DNA of 64,000 nucleotides from Acidimicrobiales bacterium (lineage in GTDB: Bacteria > Actinomycetota > Acidimicrobiia > Acidimicrobiales > MedAcidi-G1): positions 98,986 to 162,985 of the forward strand of contig JAKURY010000003.1 in NCBI GenBank assembly GCA_022452145.1, written 5' to 3'. Positions 23,987 through 32,525 of the stretch are shown here, in pieces. Below the pieces are notes generated by a model. That model saw nothing but the letters and a program-made list of their open reading frames with translations, made no database searches and had not been told where the DNA came from. Both the position numbers and the translations under genes were made by a program. Each line of letters starts with the position of its first letter. Positions within the stretch are counted from its first letter, which is position 1.

Positions 23987-25735
23987 TCAGCCGCCCGTCT
24001 CCTCCAGGATCTCGTCCAACTTGAGTATGTCGTCGGCCGAGAGCATGCCGATGAAGGCACCCTCGACGTCGGTGACGGCCAGCACGTCCACGTCGGCCTT
24101 TTCCATCGCCACGATGGCGTCGCGCAGTGACCACGAGGGTCTGGCTGCCGGTTGGTCGCCGGCGAGGATGGAGCCCACGGTCGTGTCGTCCCACTCCGAG
24201 CGTTCGATATTCGACACCTCGGTGAGGCTGATCATCCCCAGGTAGTCGACGCCGTCGACGACGGCAACCGATCGCTCCCGTCGACCTAGGACGTGCAGGT
24301 ACATGAACTCGGCGACCGTGGCGTCGGGAGGCACCGTCAGGACGTCGGTGTCCAGCGCCGATGTGACTGGCAGGGTGAAGCGTCGCTCCAGGTGGCCGAG
24401 GCGCACGCTGTGCTGGTGCTCGGCGACCGAGGACTTCCCGGCCACCAGCTGGCTGACCGCGGCGGCCACGAGCGCCGGGACCACGAAGGAGCCTCCGGTC
24501 GACTCGGCCACGAACATCACGGCTGAGATCGGGGCGCGGTAGCCAGCTCCCAGGAAGGCGGCCAGACCGAGCGTCGGGTAGAGGCCCGGCCGGTCGGACT
24601 CCAGGAGCTGGCCGGTGAACTGCCCCAGGATTACGCCCTGAACGGCGAGAGGGATGAACAGCCCACCCACGCCACCGGCCGCCAGGGTGACGATGGTGGC
24701 TGCCAGGCGGAGTCCGAACAGGAGGGCGATCAGGCCGAGGCCGTTGGACGGGTTGACCACCCAGTCCATGGCCTCGAAGCCGGGGCCGATGGTCAGGGGG
24801 GCATCGAAGGCCAGGTCGGCAGCGAAGGCCAGCCCGGAGAGGGCGGCGCCGCCGAGCAGGACGCGTGCTACGAAGTTCTCGGTCCTGGACTGCGCCTTGG
24901 CCCAGCGCACCAGCCATGCCATGGAGCGTCCACCGAGGCCAGCGAAGATGCCCAGCAGCAGGGCCCCGAACACGTCATTTACCTCCACCGCGGTGAACAG
25001 CGATGCGAGGTCGTCCGCCTCGAACCACACGATCCTCTCGGAGGAGGCGACGGCGAGTTCCTTTATGTTCAGCCCGATCCGGTTCACGGGATCGGTCAGG
25101 AACGGGATCACCGCTTCGTGGCCGATGAGGTTGATGTAGACGACGTAGCTGGTGGCCGCCGCCAGCAGGGACGGGAGTAGGGCCCTGCGGTTGACGTCGT
25201 CGCGGTAGGGGGCCTCGAGGGCGAAGAGGACCCCGGTCGCCGGTGCCTTGAAGACGGCAGCCACGCCGGCGGCGGCTCCGGCAGTGAGGAGGATCTTGAC
25301 GTCCTCGCGCCGGAGCCAGCGGCGGAAGCGGTTACGGGCGGCCAAGCCCAGCGAGGATCCGGCGTAGATCGACGGGCCCTCAAGGCCCAGGGAGCCACCC
25401 AGGCCGATGGTGGTCACCCCGGCTAGGAGCTTCAGCGGAAGGTCCCGCAGGGGTAGGCGGGGTGTCCGGTCATGGAACGCCCGGTTGAACTCGTCCGACG
25501 TGGCCGGAGTCAGGCCGCGTCCCGCATAGTGGAGGATCAGGGTGGCCAGGATGAGCCCCACGGCGGGGGCCAGGGCGATCTGCCAGAGCGGGCGTTGCAG
25601 TACCCGGTCCAGCAGGAGGGTGGCCGAGACGTACTCGAAGCCAGCGATGAGTACGGCGACCACGCCGCCGGTGGCGATGGAGAGAGCCAGCACCGGGGTG
25701 TCGCCACGTGTGGCGATGCTGCGGAGCCGATTCAC
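23987..25735 (-). CDS. ClC-family chloride channel/antiporter with C-terminal CBS pair
   Basis: 582 residues. About residues 15-440 form the ClC membrane domain: GSLGLEGPS contains the gating Glu119, GVAAVFKAPATGVLFALE the central helices, and GGVGGLFIP the selectivity-filter block. Two CBS domains follow (about 455-515 and 525-580), possible sites for adenine nucleotide sensing. Retention of the gating Glu fits either channel or proton-coupled exchange. AGGAAG lies about ten bases upstream of the GTG start. Divergent from the glycolate oxidase operon. Confidence 0.93.
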   Translation of the reverse strand: MNRLRSIATRGDTPVLALSIATGGVVAVLIAGFEYVSATLLLDRVLQRPLWQIALAPAVGLILATLILHYAGRGLTPATSDEFNRAFHDRTPRLPLRDLPLKLLAGVTTIGLGGSLGLEGPSIYAGSSLGLAARNRFRRWLRREDVKILLTAGAAAGVAAVFKAPATGVLFALEAPYRDDVNRRALLPSLLAAATSYVVYINLIGHEAVIPFLTDPVNRIGLNIKELAVASSERIVWFEADDLASLFTAVEVNDVFGALLLGIFAGLGGRSMAWLVRWAKAQSRTENFVARVLLGGAALSGLAFAADLAFDAPLTIGPGFEAMDWVVNPSNGLGLIALLFGLRLAATIVTLAAGGVGGLFIPLAVQGVILGQFTGQLLESDRPGLYPTLGLAAFLGAGYRAPISAVMFVAESTGGSFVVPALVAAAVSQLVAGKSSVAEHQHSVRLGHLERRFTLPVTSALDTDVLTVPPDATVAEFMYLHVLGRRERSVAVVDGVDYLGMISLTEVSNIERSEWDDTTVGSILAGDQPAARPSWSLRDAIVAMEKADVDVLAVTDVEGAFIGMLSADDILKLDEILEETGG

Positions 25736-25822
25736 GGGGTTCTTCCTACACCCTCGGGAGAATGGATCCTCGGACGCTACGGGTCGAACCTGCCGGGTGT
25801 CCCGCCCGTGGTCCTCGAGGGG

Positions 25823-25828
25823 CAGACT
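25823..25828 (+). promoter_or_regulatory. Possible leaderless -10 (CAGACT) for glcD
   Basis: CAGACT with a 6-base spacer to the ATG at 25835. It departs from TAnnnT at the first base, but the same word and spacing precede GDPD copy 2. Confidence 0.35.
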
Positions 25829-25834
25829 GCTCCC

Positions 25835-27289
25835 ATGCGCAGGCCGTGGAGACGATCACCGGATCCACTGGTACGCGAGTTGGTCGACGCCCTGGACCGG
25901 GACCGGGTCCAGGTAGGCGAGGTGGCCAGGCGCTTGTACAGCCGGGACGCGTCGGTGATTCGGGGCGGGCGGGCCGGGGTGATCTGCTTTCCCGAATCCA
26001 CCCGGGAGGTCTCGGCGTGTGTGGTGGCGGCGGTCGCCCACGGACGGGCATTCGTGGCCCGCGGCGCCGGTACCGGGCTGACCGGGGGCGCGGTGCCGTG
26101 CGACGAGCCGGTCATGGTGGTCATGACCAGGATGAACCGGATCCTGGAGGTCGACGCGCAGCGACGCCTGGCCTGGGTGGAGCCGGGGGTGGTGAACCTG
26201 GACCTGAGTCGGCACCTGGCGGGCACCGGGCTGCACTTCGCCCCCGATCCGTCCAGCCAGCAGTCCTGCACGATCGGCGGAAACGTGGCCAACAATTCGG
26301 GTGGTCCGCACTGCCTGCTCTACGGCGTGACCAGCGCCCACGTACTGGCCGTGGAGGTGGTGCTCCCTGACGGCGAGGTTGTGGTTCTGGGCGACGAGGA
26401 CGGCGATGCCGCGGGCTACGACCTCCGTGGTGCCTTCGTAGGCGGCGAGGGCACCCTCGGAATCGCCACACGGATCTGTGTCCGACTCACCGAGGACCCG
26501 CCCGAGGTGGCGACCCTGCTCCTCGACTTCACTGACGTTGGAGCGGCAGCGGAGACGGTCAGTGCCATAATCGCAGAGGGGATCGTGCCGGCGGCGCTCG
26601 AGATGATGGACCAACGGGTGGTCGAGGCCGTCGAGCCGTTCGTGAGGGCGGGTTACCCGATGGACGCCGCGGCTGTGCTCATCGTGGAGTTGGACGGGCA
26701 ACCGGCCGGCGTGGCCGACGAGATCCGCCGGATCAACGGCCTTGCCCATACCTATGGTGCCCGGTCGGTGCGGGTGGCTGCCGATGAGGATGAGCGGGAA
26801 CGGATCTGGAAGGGCCGCAAGAGTGCCTTCGGCGCTATCGCCGTCATCAAGCCGGACTACTACCTCAACGACACGGTCATCCCCAGGACGAAGCTGGCGG
26901 AGGTAATCGCCCGCATCTACGAGATCGTTGACGAGCAGGACCTGATGGTGATGAACGTCTTCCATGCGGGAGACGGGAACCTGCATCCCCTTATCGTCTT
27001 CGATGCCAGGGAGGAGGGGGTGATGGAGCGGGTGCTCGCTGCCGGAGAGGAGATCGTCCGCGTTTCGGTGGCGGTTGGGGGCGTGTTGTCGGGTGAGCAT
27101 GGGATCGGGCTGGAGAAGAAGCGGTTCATGCCACTGCAGTTCAGTCCGGCGGACCTGGAGGCCCAGCAGCGGCTCCGAACGGCGTTCGATCCGGCCGGAA
27201 TGGCCAACCCGGCCAAGGTGCTGCCCTCCGGGGCCTCGTGCGGCCACGTGACCAGCCTGGGACGCGTCCCCGAGGGCATGTGGATATGA
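25835..27289 (+). CDS. glcD: Glycolate oxidase subunit GlcD (FAD-linked oxidase)
   Basis: 484 residues. The PCMH-type FAD-binding domain fills the N-terminal half (FVARGAGTGLTGGAVP, then SQQSCTIGGNVANNSGG), and the C-terminal substrate domain ends with VGGVLSGEHGIGLEKK and NPAKVLP, as in GlcD and D-lactate dehydrogenases. With GlcE and GlcF it would oxidise glycolate (or D-lactate) at the membrane and pass electrons toward quinone. ATG 25835 was chosen as the first start before the conserved region. Its TGA overlaps the glcE ATG. Confidence 0.92.
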   Translation: MRRPWRRSPDPLVRELVDALDRDRVQVGEVARRLYSRDASVIRGGRAGVICFPESTREVSACVVAAVAHGRAFVARGAGTGLTGGAVPCDEPVMVVMTRMNRILEVDAQRRLAWVEPGVVNLDLSRHLAGTGLHFAPDPSSQQSCTIGGNVANNSGGPHCLLYGVTSAHVLAVEVVLPDGEVVVLGDEDGDAAGYDLRGAFVGGEGTLGIATRICVRLTEDPPEVATLLLDFTDVGAAAETVSAIIAEGIVPAALEMMDQRVVEAVEPFVRAGYPMDAAAVLIVELDGQPAGVADEIRRINGLAHTYGARSVRVAADEDERERIWKGRKSAFGAIAVIKPDYYLNDTVIPRTKLAEVIARIYEIVDEQDLMVMNVFHAGDGNLHPLIVFDAREEGVMERVLAAGEEIVRVSVAVGGVLSGEHGIGLEKKRFMPLQFSPADLEAQQRLRTAFDPAGMANPAKVLPSGASCGHVTSLGRVPEGMWI

Positions 27290-28176
27290 CTCCCGTGGAC
27301 TACCGGATGGAGGCCTTTCGCGGGACCGTGGGGATCTCCGGCCCGGTGTGCGTGCGTGGGGGAGGCACCCGCTGGGGACTCGGCGGTGGTGCGGCCGGTG
27401 CCAGGGAGGTCTCGGCACCGCTGGGGATCCTGGCCCTGGAGCCGGCGGAGATGACGGTGAAGGTCGGTGCGGGGACGCTCCTGGCCGACTTGGCCGATGC
27501 GTTGGCCGATCACGGGCAGGAGGTGGGGATCGACGGGCCTCTGGGATCCACAGTGGGCGGTGCCCTGGCGGTGGGGCGTGGCCCCCTGCGGCGACGAAGG
27601 GTCGGGGCCGTTGCCGATGTCCTGCTCCAGGCGGACTGCGTCGGAGCCGACGGGGCGACGTTCACCGCAGGAGGGCCGACCGTGAAGAACGTGACCGGCT
27701 ACGACCTCTGTCGTCTGCTGGTGGGCTCGCTGGGAACCTTGGCCCTGTTGGGAGTCGTGATCCTGCGAACCCGCCCCCTGCCGGCCCGTATCGTCTGGAT
27801 GGGTGGAGAGGTCGAGCCCGACCGGGTCCTGAGTGAGACCTACCGGCCGGCCTGCGTGCTCTGGGACGGCGCCCGTACGTCGGTCCTGCTGGAAGGCCAC
27901 GCCGAGGATCTGGAGCGCACGGCGGGACGGCTGGCCCGGTTGGGCATGGCGGGGATGGATCCACCGGACCTTCCGGTGGGGCGTGGGAGGTGGACCGGCC
28001 ACCTACCGTCGGGCGGCGTGCTCGAGGTGGGAACGGGAGTGGTGCACCAGCCCCTGGAGGGAGCGCCGCCCACGGTGGACGACGGTGTCCGCGCACTGGG
28101 TGCCCGCATGAAGGCGTCCTTCGATCCGACGGGGCGCCTCAACCCGGGCCGGGATCCCTACGGGGCGGTGGCATGA
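27286..28176 (+). CDS. glcE: Glycolate oxidase subunit GlcE (FAD-binding)
   Basis: 296 residues, a shortened PCMH FAD domain: VCVRGGGTRWGLGG, LAGLPLGSTVGGAL-like PLGSTVGGALAVG, then GGPTVKNVTGYDL, the diagnostic GlcE pattern, and NPGRDPYG at the end. It is the second flavin subunit of the three-part glycolate oxidase. Four-base overlaps with both neighbours give tight coupling and equal dosage. Confidence 0.9.
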   Translation: MTPVDYRMEAFRGTVGISGPVCVRGGGTRWGLGGGAAGAREVSAPLGILALEPAEMTVKVGAGTLLADLADALADHGQEVGIDGPLGSTVGGALAVGRGPLRRRRVGAVADVLLQADCVGADGATFTAGGPTVKNVTGYDLCRLLVGSLGTLALLGVVILRTRPLPARIVWMGGEVEPDRVLSETYRPACVLWDGARTSVLLEGHAEDLERTAGRLARLGMAGMDPPDLPVGRGRWTGHLPSGGVLEVGTGVVHQPLEGAPPTVDDGVRALGARMKASFDPTGRLNPGRDPYGAVA

Positions 28177-29360
28177 CCGCGTCCGGCCAGCTCGGCCTGC
28201 GGAGTGACGCCCTGGCGGCCTGCGTGCAGTGCGGCCTGTGCCTTCCCCACTGTCCGACCTACCGGGTCACCGGCGACGAGAGCCGGTCGCCGCGTGGCCG
28301 TATTTCCCTCATGGGCGCAGCGGAGTTGGAAGGTGCTCCGATGGACGCAGAGTGGCTGGACGCCATGTCCACCTGCGTGCAGTGCCTTGGCTGCGAGACG
28401 GCCTGTCCGTCGGGCGTGCCCTTCGGCGAACTCATCTCGATGACCCGCGCCGCCATGGTCGAGCAACGGCCCGCTCCGTGGAGGCTCCGACTGGGCCTCG
28501 GGCTCCTGGGCCGACCGCGCCTGCTCCGGTGGGGGAGCCGCCTCCTCGCCGTGGTACAGCGCCTCGGGATGTTCAGGCGGACGGGGCTGTTCCCGGCCCG
28601 GCTCCCACTGCGTGGTGGCCGACGACGGTCGCCTGTGGCCGACGCCGACCTGCTGCTCTTCACCGGGTGCGTGATGGACGCCTGGCAGCCGGAGGTGCAC
28701 GACGCCGTGGAGGACGTGCTGCAGGCGTCCGGTCGGACCGTGGATCGGACCGGTGACCGTGTCGGGTGCTGCGGCGCGCTCCACGAGCACGCAGGCCTCC
28801 ACGACGAGGCTTGCAGCCGCGCCGAGGCGGTCATGGCCACTCTTCCTGGAGATCGTCCGATCCTCGTGGACTCGGCGGGTTGTGGTGCGGCCCTGAAGCG
28901 GTACGGCACGCTGCTGGGGACGGCGGCGGGCACTGCCTTCTCGAGCCGTGTGTTCGACGTCCACGAGTGGTTGGCGGCGAATCCGGAGGCCCTGCCGAGG
29001 CCCGGAACCCGGACGGACGAACCCATGGTGGTCCACGATCCCTGCCATCTCCGGCACGTCCAGGGGACCCACGGCGCGGTCCGTGACGTCCTCGGGCCCT
29101 ACGTTCCGCTGGTGGAGCTGGACGACGAGGGCCTGTGTTGTGGGGCTGGGGGAGCATTCTCGATGCTGGAACCGGGCCTGGCCGGCGAGGTACGCGAGCG
29201 CAAGGTGGCTTCGATAGGCCGGGCCTTCCGGCGATCGGGCGCGCGGACGGTGCTCAGCGCCAATCCCGGCTGTGCGACGTACCTCGCAGCGGCGGGCATC
29301 GAGGTCCGACATCCCATGGAAGTGGTTGCCGAGGCCCTGGAGGCTTCCCATGACCGATGA
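28173..29360 (+). CDS. glcF: Glycolate oxidase iron-sulfur subunit GlcF
   Basis: 395 residues. Two N-terminal 4Fe-4S ferredoxin motifs (CVQCGLCLPHCP and CVQCLGCETACP) are followed by two CCG domains (VGCCGALHEHA and LCCGAGGAFS) as in heterodisulfide-reductase-like electron carriers. It moves electrons from the flavin subunits to the respiratory chain. A hydrophobic or amphipathic stretch around 100-135 may contact the membrane. Confidence 0.92.
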   Translation: MTASGQLGLRSDALAACVQCGLCLPHCPTYRVTGDESRSPRGRISLMGAAELEGAPMDAEWLDAMSTCVQCLGCETACPSGVPFGELISMTRAAMVEQRPAPWRLRLGLGLLGRPRLLRWGSRLLAVVQRLGMFRRTGLFPARLPLRGGRRRSPVADADLLLFTGCVMDAWQPEVHDAVEDVLQASGRTVDRTGDRVGCCGALHEHAGLHDEACSRAEAVMATLPGDRPILVDSAGCGAALKRYGTLLGTAAGTAFSSRVFDVHEWLAANPEALPRPGTRTDEPMVVHDPCHLRHVQGTHGAVRDVLGPYVPLVELDDEGLCCGAGGAFSMLEPGLAGEVRERKVASIGRAFRRSGARTVLSANPGCATYLAAAGIEVRHPMEVVAEALEASHDR

Positions 29361-29553
29361 GTTCCTGGAGATCAGGGTCCGCCTGGAGGCCATCGCCGAG
29401 GAGCTGGCCGACCTGGCCATCCTGCGCCTGCGGGAATCGATCGACGCCGGTGGAACCGAGTTGCCGCTGGACGAACGGCGGATCACCCGGGCACGTCGGG
29501 CCGTCGAGAAGGCCGCCCACCTGCTCGACGAGCCGAATGCCGGGGGCTGGTGA
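29350..29553 (+). CDS. Small helical protein at the end of the glycolate oxidase operon
   Basis: 67 residues, probably two helices (IRVRLEAIAEELADLAILRL and a C-terminal basic helix ARRAVEKAAHLL) separated by a loop. The ATG lies inside the glcF end (11-base overlap), so translation must be coupled. Family not recognised; it could be an accessory or regulatory subunit. It faces fbiC, which ends 30 bases further on. Confidence 0.65.
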   Translation: MTDEFLEIRVRLEAIAEELADLAILRLRESIDAGGTELPLDERRITRARRAVEKAAHLLDEPNAGGW

Positions 29554-29583
29554 GGCGCCGCGTTCCGACGAGCCTGTCGGCGG

Positions 29584-31980
29584 TCAGGCGCTGACGACGG
29601 GTATGAGGGTCCGACCGTCGTGCTCCCTGAGCACCGGGAGGCGGTGGCCCCGGTCCACCCGGCCGTAGAGGGTGGTCCGTTGGGCGAGGGTGCGACCCAG
29701 GGGCTTGACGATGCCGAGCAGGTCGTCCTCGCAGACCTGCTGGCCGTGCTGTGCTCCGGCAGCCCGGGAAATGTTCTCGTCCATGAGGGTTCCGCCGAGG
29801 TCGTTGACCCCGGCCTGCAGCAGCTGCGTCACCCCGTCGAAGCCGATCTTCACCCAGGAAGCCTGGATGTTGTCGATCAGCCCGTGGTACGCGATGCGGG
29901 CCACGGCGTGCATGAGCAGGTTCTCCCGGAACGTCGGGCCCCGACGGGCCTTCCGCTGGAGGTAGATGGGAGCGGCCATGTGTACAAACGGCAGACCGAC
30001 GAATTCGGTGAAGCCGCCTGTCTCCTCCTGGAGGTCACGGCACCGGAGCAGGTGGCGGACCCAGTGCACCGGTCGTTCGATGGACCCGTACATGATCGTG
30101 ATGTTGGAGGCGATTCCGACCCCGTGGGCTGTGCGGTGTGCCTCCAGCCACTCGTCGGTCGTGATCTTGTCAGGACAGAGCTCGGCCCGGATCCCGTCGT
30201 CCAGTATCTCGGCGGCCGTGCCGGGCAGGGACCTCAGCCCGGCCTCCTTCGCCCGCCTCAGGTAGTCGGCCAGCGGTTCGCTCAGCCGCCGGGCGCCTTC
30301 GGTGACCTCCAGGGCGGTGAAGCCGTGGACGTGGATGTCGGGGACTGCTTCGCGGACGGCCCGGGTGACGTCGATGTAGTAGTCGCCGTCAAAGTCGGGA
30401 TGGATTCCACCTTGCAGGCAGACCTCGGTAGCCCCCATCCGGGCGGCCTCGGCGGCCCGTGAGGCGATCTCGTCCATCTCCAGGAGGTACGGGGTTCCCC
30501 GGAGGTTGAGGGACAGGGGACCCTTCGAGAATCCGCAGAACCGACACTTGTAGGTGCAGACGTTCGTGTAGTTGATGTTCCGGTTGGCCACCCAGGTGAC
30601 CGTCTCGCCGACGGCCCGGCGCCTGAGCTCGTCTGCCACCTCGGCCACGGCCGCCACCTCCGGGCCGCGGGCTCCGAACAGGGCCAGCAGCTCGTCGTGG
30701 TCCGCCTGCTGACCGTCCATCACGCCGTCGAGTACCTCGCGCACCTGGCCACGGGCCGATGCCTTCGCCGGAACGAGGATCATCGGGCTGGTCGGGCTGC
30801 CGGAGTACCAGGCGGTCGAGCGGTGTCCGACCTGACGGACCTCGGCCCCGTCGGCAGCCGTCACCTTCTCTATCTCCTCGGGGAAGACGGCCCCCGGGTC
30901 GTCCCGTCCCAGGCCCTCTGCATCGCTCCGGTCCATCACCGGGAACCGGAGGTCCGCGTGGATCCACCGGGCGTCGTCCCGGACGTACTCGGGGTAGACG
31001 GTCAGGCGGGGGGCCAAGGTGAAGCCCCGTGCTTCGGTGACCTCCCTTAGGCGGTCTAGCTCAGGCCAGGGTCGTTCGGGGTTGACATGGTCGGCGGTTA
31101 CCGGCGAGACGCCACCCCAGTCGTCGATGCCGGCGTTCAGGATCGCGCCGAAGTCGTCCGACAGGTTGGGTGGGGCCTGGAGGTGGATCTCGGGCGGGAG
31201 GATCAGGCGGGCGAGGGCGATGGCTTCGAGGTACTCGTCGGTCGGGCAGGGCGGTGTCGCGTGCATCGCCGTGCCCGGCTTGGGCAGGAAGTTCTGGACT
31301 ATGACCTCCTGGACGTGTCCGTGGCGGCGATGCGATACGGCTATGGCCTCCAGGGCTGCGATGCGGTCGGCACGCCCCTCGCCGATCCCTACGAGGATTC
31401 CGGTGGTGAACGGGATCGCCAGCCGACCGGCCGCCTCGAGGGTCTCGAGACGCCGCTCCGGGTCCTTGTCTGGGGCACCGCGGTGGCAGTCGAGGTCCGG
31501 ACGGAGCGACTCCACCATCATCCCCTGTGAGGGGGCGACGCTCCGGAGGGCGGCGAGCTCGCCGGCGTGCAGGGCACCGGCGTTGGCGTGGGGGAGGAGG
31601 CCGGTCTCGGCGACCACCAGCCGGGCCATCTCGGCCAGGAGGTCCAGCGTCGTGGCGTGCCCGTGGCGGTCCAGCCAGTCGGCGGCCACCGGATAGCGGA
31701 GTTCCGGACGCTCTCCGAGGGTGAAGAGCGCTTCGTGGCAGCCGGCAGCCGCCCCACGGCGGGCGATCTCCAGCACCTCTTCGGTGGACATGTACGGCGA
31801 CCGGAGCCGGGCTGGCGGCTGGGCAAAGGTGCAGTAGCCGCAGCGGTCCCTGCAGAGCATGGTGAGCGGGATGAACACCTTGGGGCTGTAGGTGATCCGG
31901 GTGCCGTGGTGGGCGTCGCGGACCTCCCTGGCCGCAGCGAGTAGGTCCTCGCCGTGCAGGTCGTCGTATGGCCCGGTCAT
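29584..31980 (-). CDS. fbiC: F420 precursor (FO) synthase, fused CofG-CofH radical SAM protein
   Basis: 798 residues with two radical-SAM halves. The N-terminal CofG-like domain has Cys43, Cys47 and Cys50 in CRDRCGYC; the C-terminal CofH-like domain has Cys475, Cys479 and Cys482 in CTYKCRFC. Together they condense tyrosine with the ribityl-diaminouracil flavin precursor to make FO, the deazaflavin chromophore of F420. The fused arrangement is typical of Actinobacteria. The ATG overlaps the stop of an HxlR-type regulator gene (ATGA), so the two are translated together. Confidence 0.96.
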   Translation of the reverse strand: MTGPYDDLHGEDLLAAAREVRDAHHGTRITYSPKVFIPLTMLCRDRCGYCTFAQPPARLRSPYMSTEEVLEIARRGAAAGCHEALFTLGERPELRYPVAADWLDRHGHATTLDLLAEMARLVVAETGLLPHANAGALHAGELAALRSVAPSQGMMVESLRPDLDCHRGAPDKDPERRLETLEAAGRLAIPFTTGILVGIGEGRADRIAALEAIAVSHRRHGHVQEVIVQNFLPKPGTAMHATPPCPTDEYLEAIALARLILPPEIHLQAPPNLSDDFGAILNAGIDDWGGVSPVTADHVNPERPWPELDRLREVTEARGFTLAPRLTVYPEYVRDDARWIHADLRFPVMDRSDAEGLGRDDPGAVFPEEIEKVTAADGAEVRQVGHRSTAWYSGSPTSPMILVPAKASARGQVREVLDGVMDGQQADHDELLALFGARGPEVAAVAEVADELRRRAVGETVTWVANRNINYTNVCTYKCRFCGFSKGPLSLNLRGTPYLLEMDEIASRAAEAARMGATEVCLQGGIHPDFDGDYYIDVTRAVREAVPDIHVHGFTALEVTEGARRLSEPLADYLRRAKEAGLRSLPGTAAEILDDGIRAELCPDKITTDEWLEAHRTAHGVGIASNITIMYGSIERPVHWVRHLLRCRDLQEETGGFTEFVGLPFVHMAAPIYLQRKARRGPTFRENLLMHAVARIAYHGLIDNIQASWVKIGFDGVTQLLQAGVNDLGGTLMDENISRAAGAQHGQQVCEDDLLGIVKPLGRTLAQRTTLYGRVDRGHRLPVLREHDGRTLIPVVSA

Positions 31981-32447
31981 CGATCGGCTCCTGTTGTCTC
32001 GGTCGCACGTCCCGGTCCCGGGCGGCTGCGGATGTGGTGGGGTCCGACCGGCTCGTGGCAGGCGGGACAGGAGACGGCCTGGTCGAGCGGCGTGCCGCAG
32101 GCGTCGTGGACCAGGAGCGTGGGAGGCCCGTCGACGGCGTACCACCGGTCGCCCCAGTGCATCAGGGCCACCAGCGCCGGGGAGAGGTCGGCTCCCTTGG
32201 TGGTCAAGTGGTACTCGTGACGAACAGGTCGATCCTGGTAGGGCACCCGGTGCACGATCTCCAGGTCGACCAGGCGCTGGAGCCGGTCGGTCAGGAGGTT
32301 TCGGGCGATTCCGAGGTCCTGGTGGAGGCGTTCGAAGCGGCGTACTCCGCGGAAGAGGTCCCGGAGGATGAGCAGGGTCCAACGGTCGCCGACCGCCGCC
32401 AGGGTGGCTGCGATGGAACAGCCGTCGGTGGTGGCGTCGTTGGACAT
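31977..32447 (-). CDS. HxlR-family winged-helix regulator with C-terminal zinc-ribbon-like motif
   Basis: 156 residues. CSIAATLAAVGDRWTLLILRD is split here as the conserved N-terminal Cys plus the helix of HxlR regulators; RFERLHQDLGIARNLLTDRL is the recognition region and HEYHLTTKG the wing. An extension after about residue 105 has two Cys pairs (DACGTPL, SCPACHEP) that could bind zinc. HxlR proteins often sense aldehydes or thiol-reactive electrophiles. The gene is upstream of and coupled to fbiC, so it may tune FO synthesis. Confidence 0.85.
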   Translation of the reverse strand: MSNDATTDGCSIAATLAAVGDRWTLLILRDLFRGVRRFERLHQDLGIARNLLTDRLQRLVDLEIVHRVPYQDRPVRHEYHLTTKGADLSPALVALMHWGDRWYAVDGPPTLLVHDACGTPLDQAVSCPACHEPVGPHHIRSRPGPGRATETTGADR

Positions 32448-32453
32448 GGTCGG

Positions 32454-32459
32454 AGCGTA
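32454..32459 (-). promoter_or_regulatory. Leaderless -10 hexamer for the hxlR-fbiC operon
   Basis: TACGCT on the minus strand, 6-base spacer to the ATG at 32447. Confidence 0.6.
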
Positions 32460-32468
32460 GCAGTCAGT

Positions 32469-32484
32469 TGCGAAATGAAACGCA
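32469..32484. promoter_or_regulatory. Possible HxlR operator
   Basis: Inverted repeat TGCG-AAATGAAA-CGCA in an AT-rich patch 10 bases upstream of the -10 hexamer. Its position at the expected -35 region suits autorepression. Confidence 0.4.
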
Positions 32485-32525
32485 CTTCGTCCCGGGGTCC
32501 CGAGCAGGCTGTCAGAACGAGTTGG

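Noticed and set aside
29565..29580. Terminator hairpin between the glycolate oxidase operon and fbiC
   Set aside because: Only a 5-bp stem (CCGAC/GTCGG) and no T-run on either strand.
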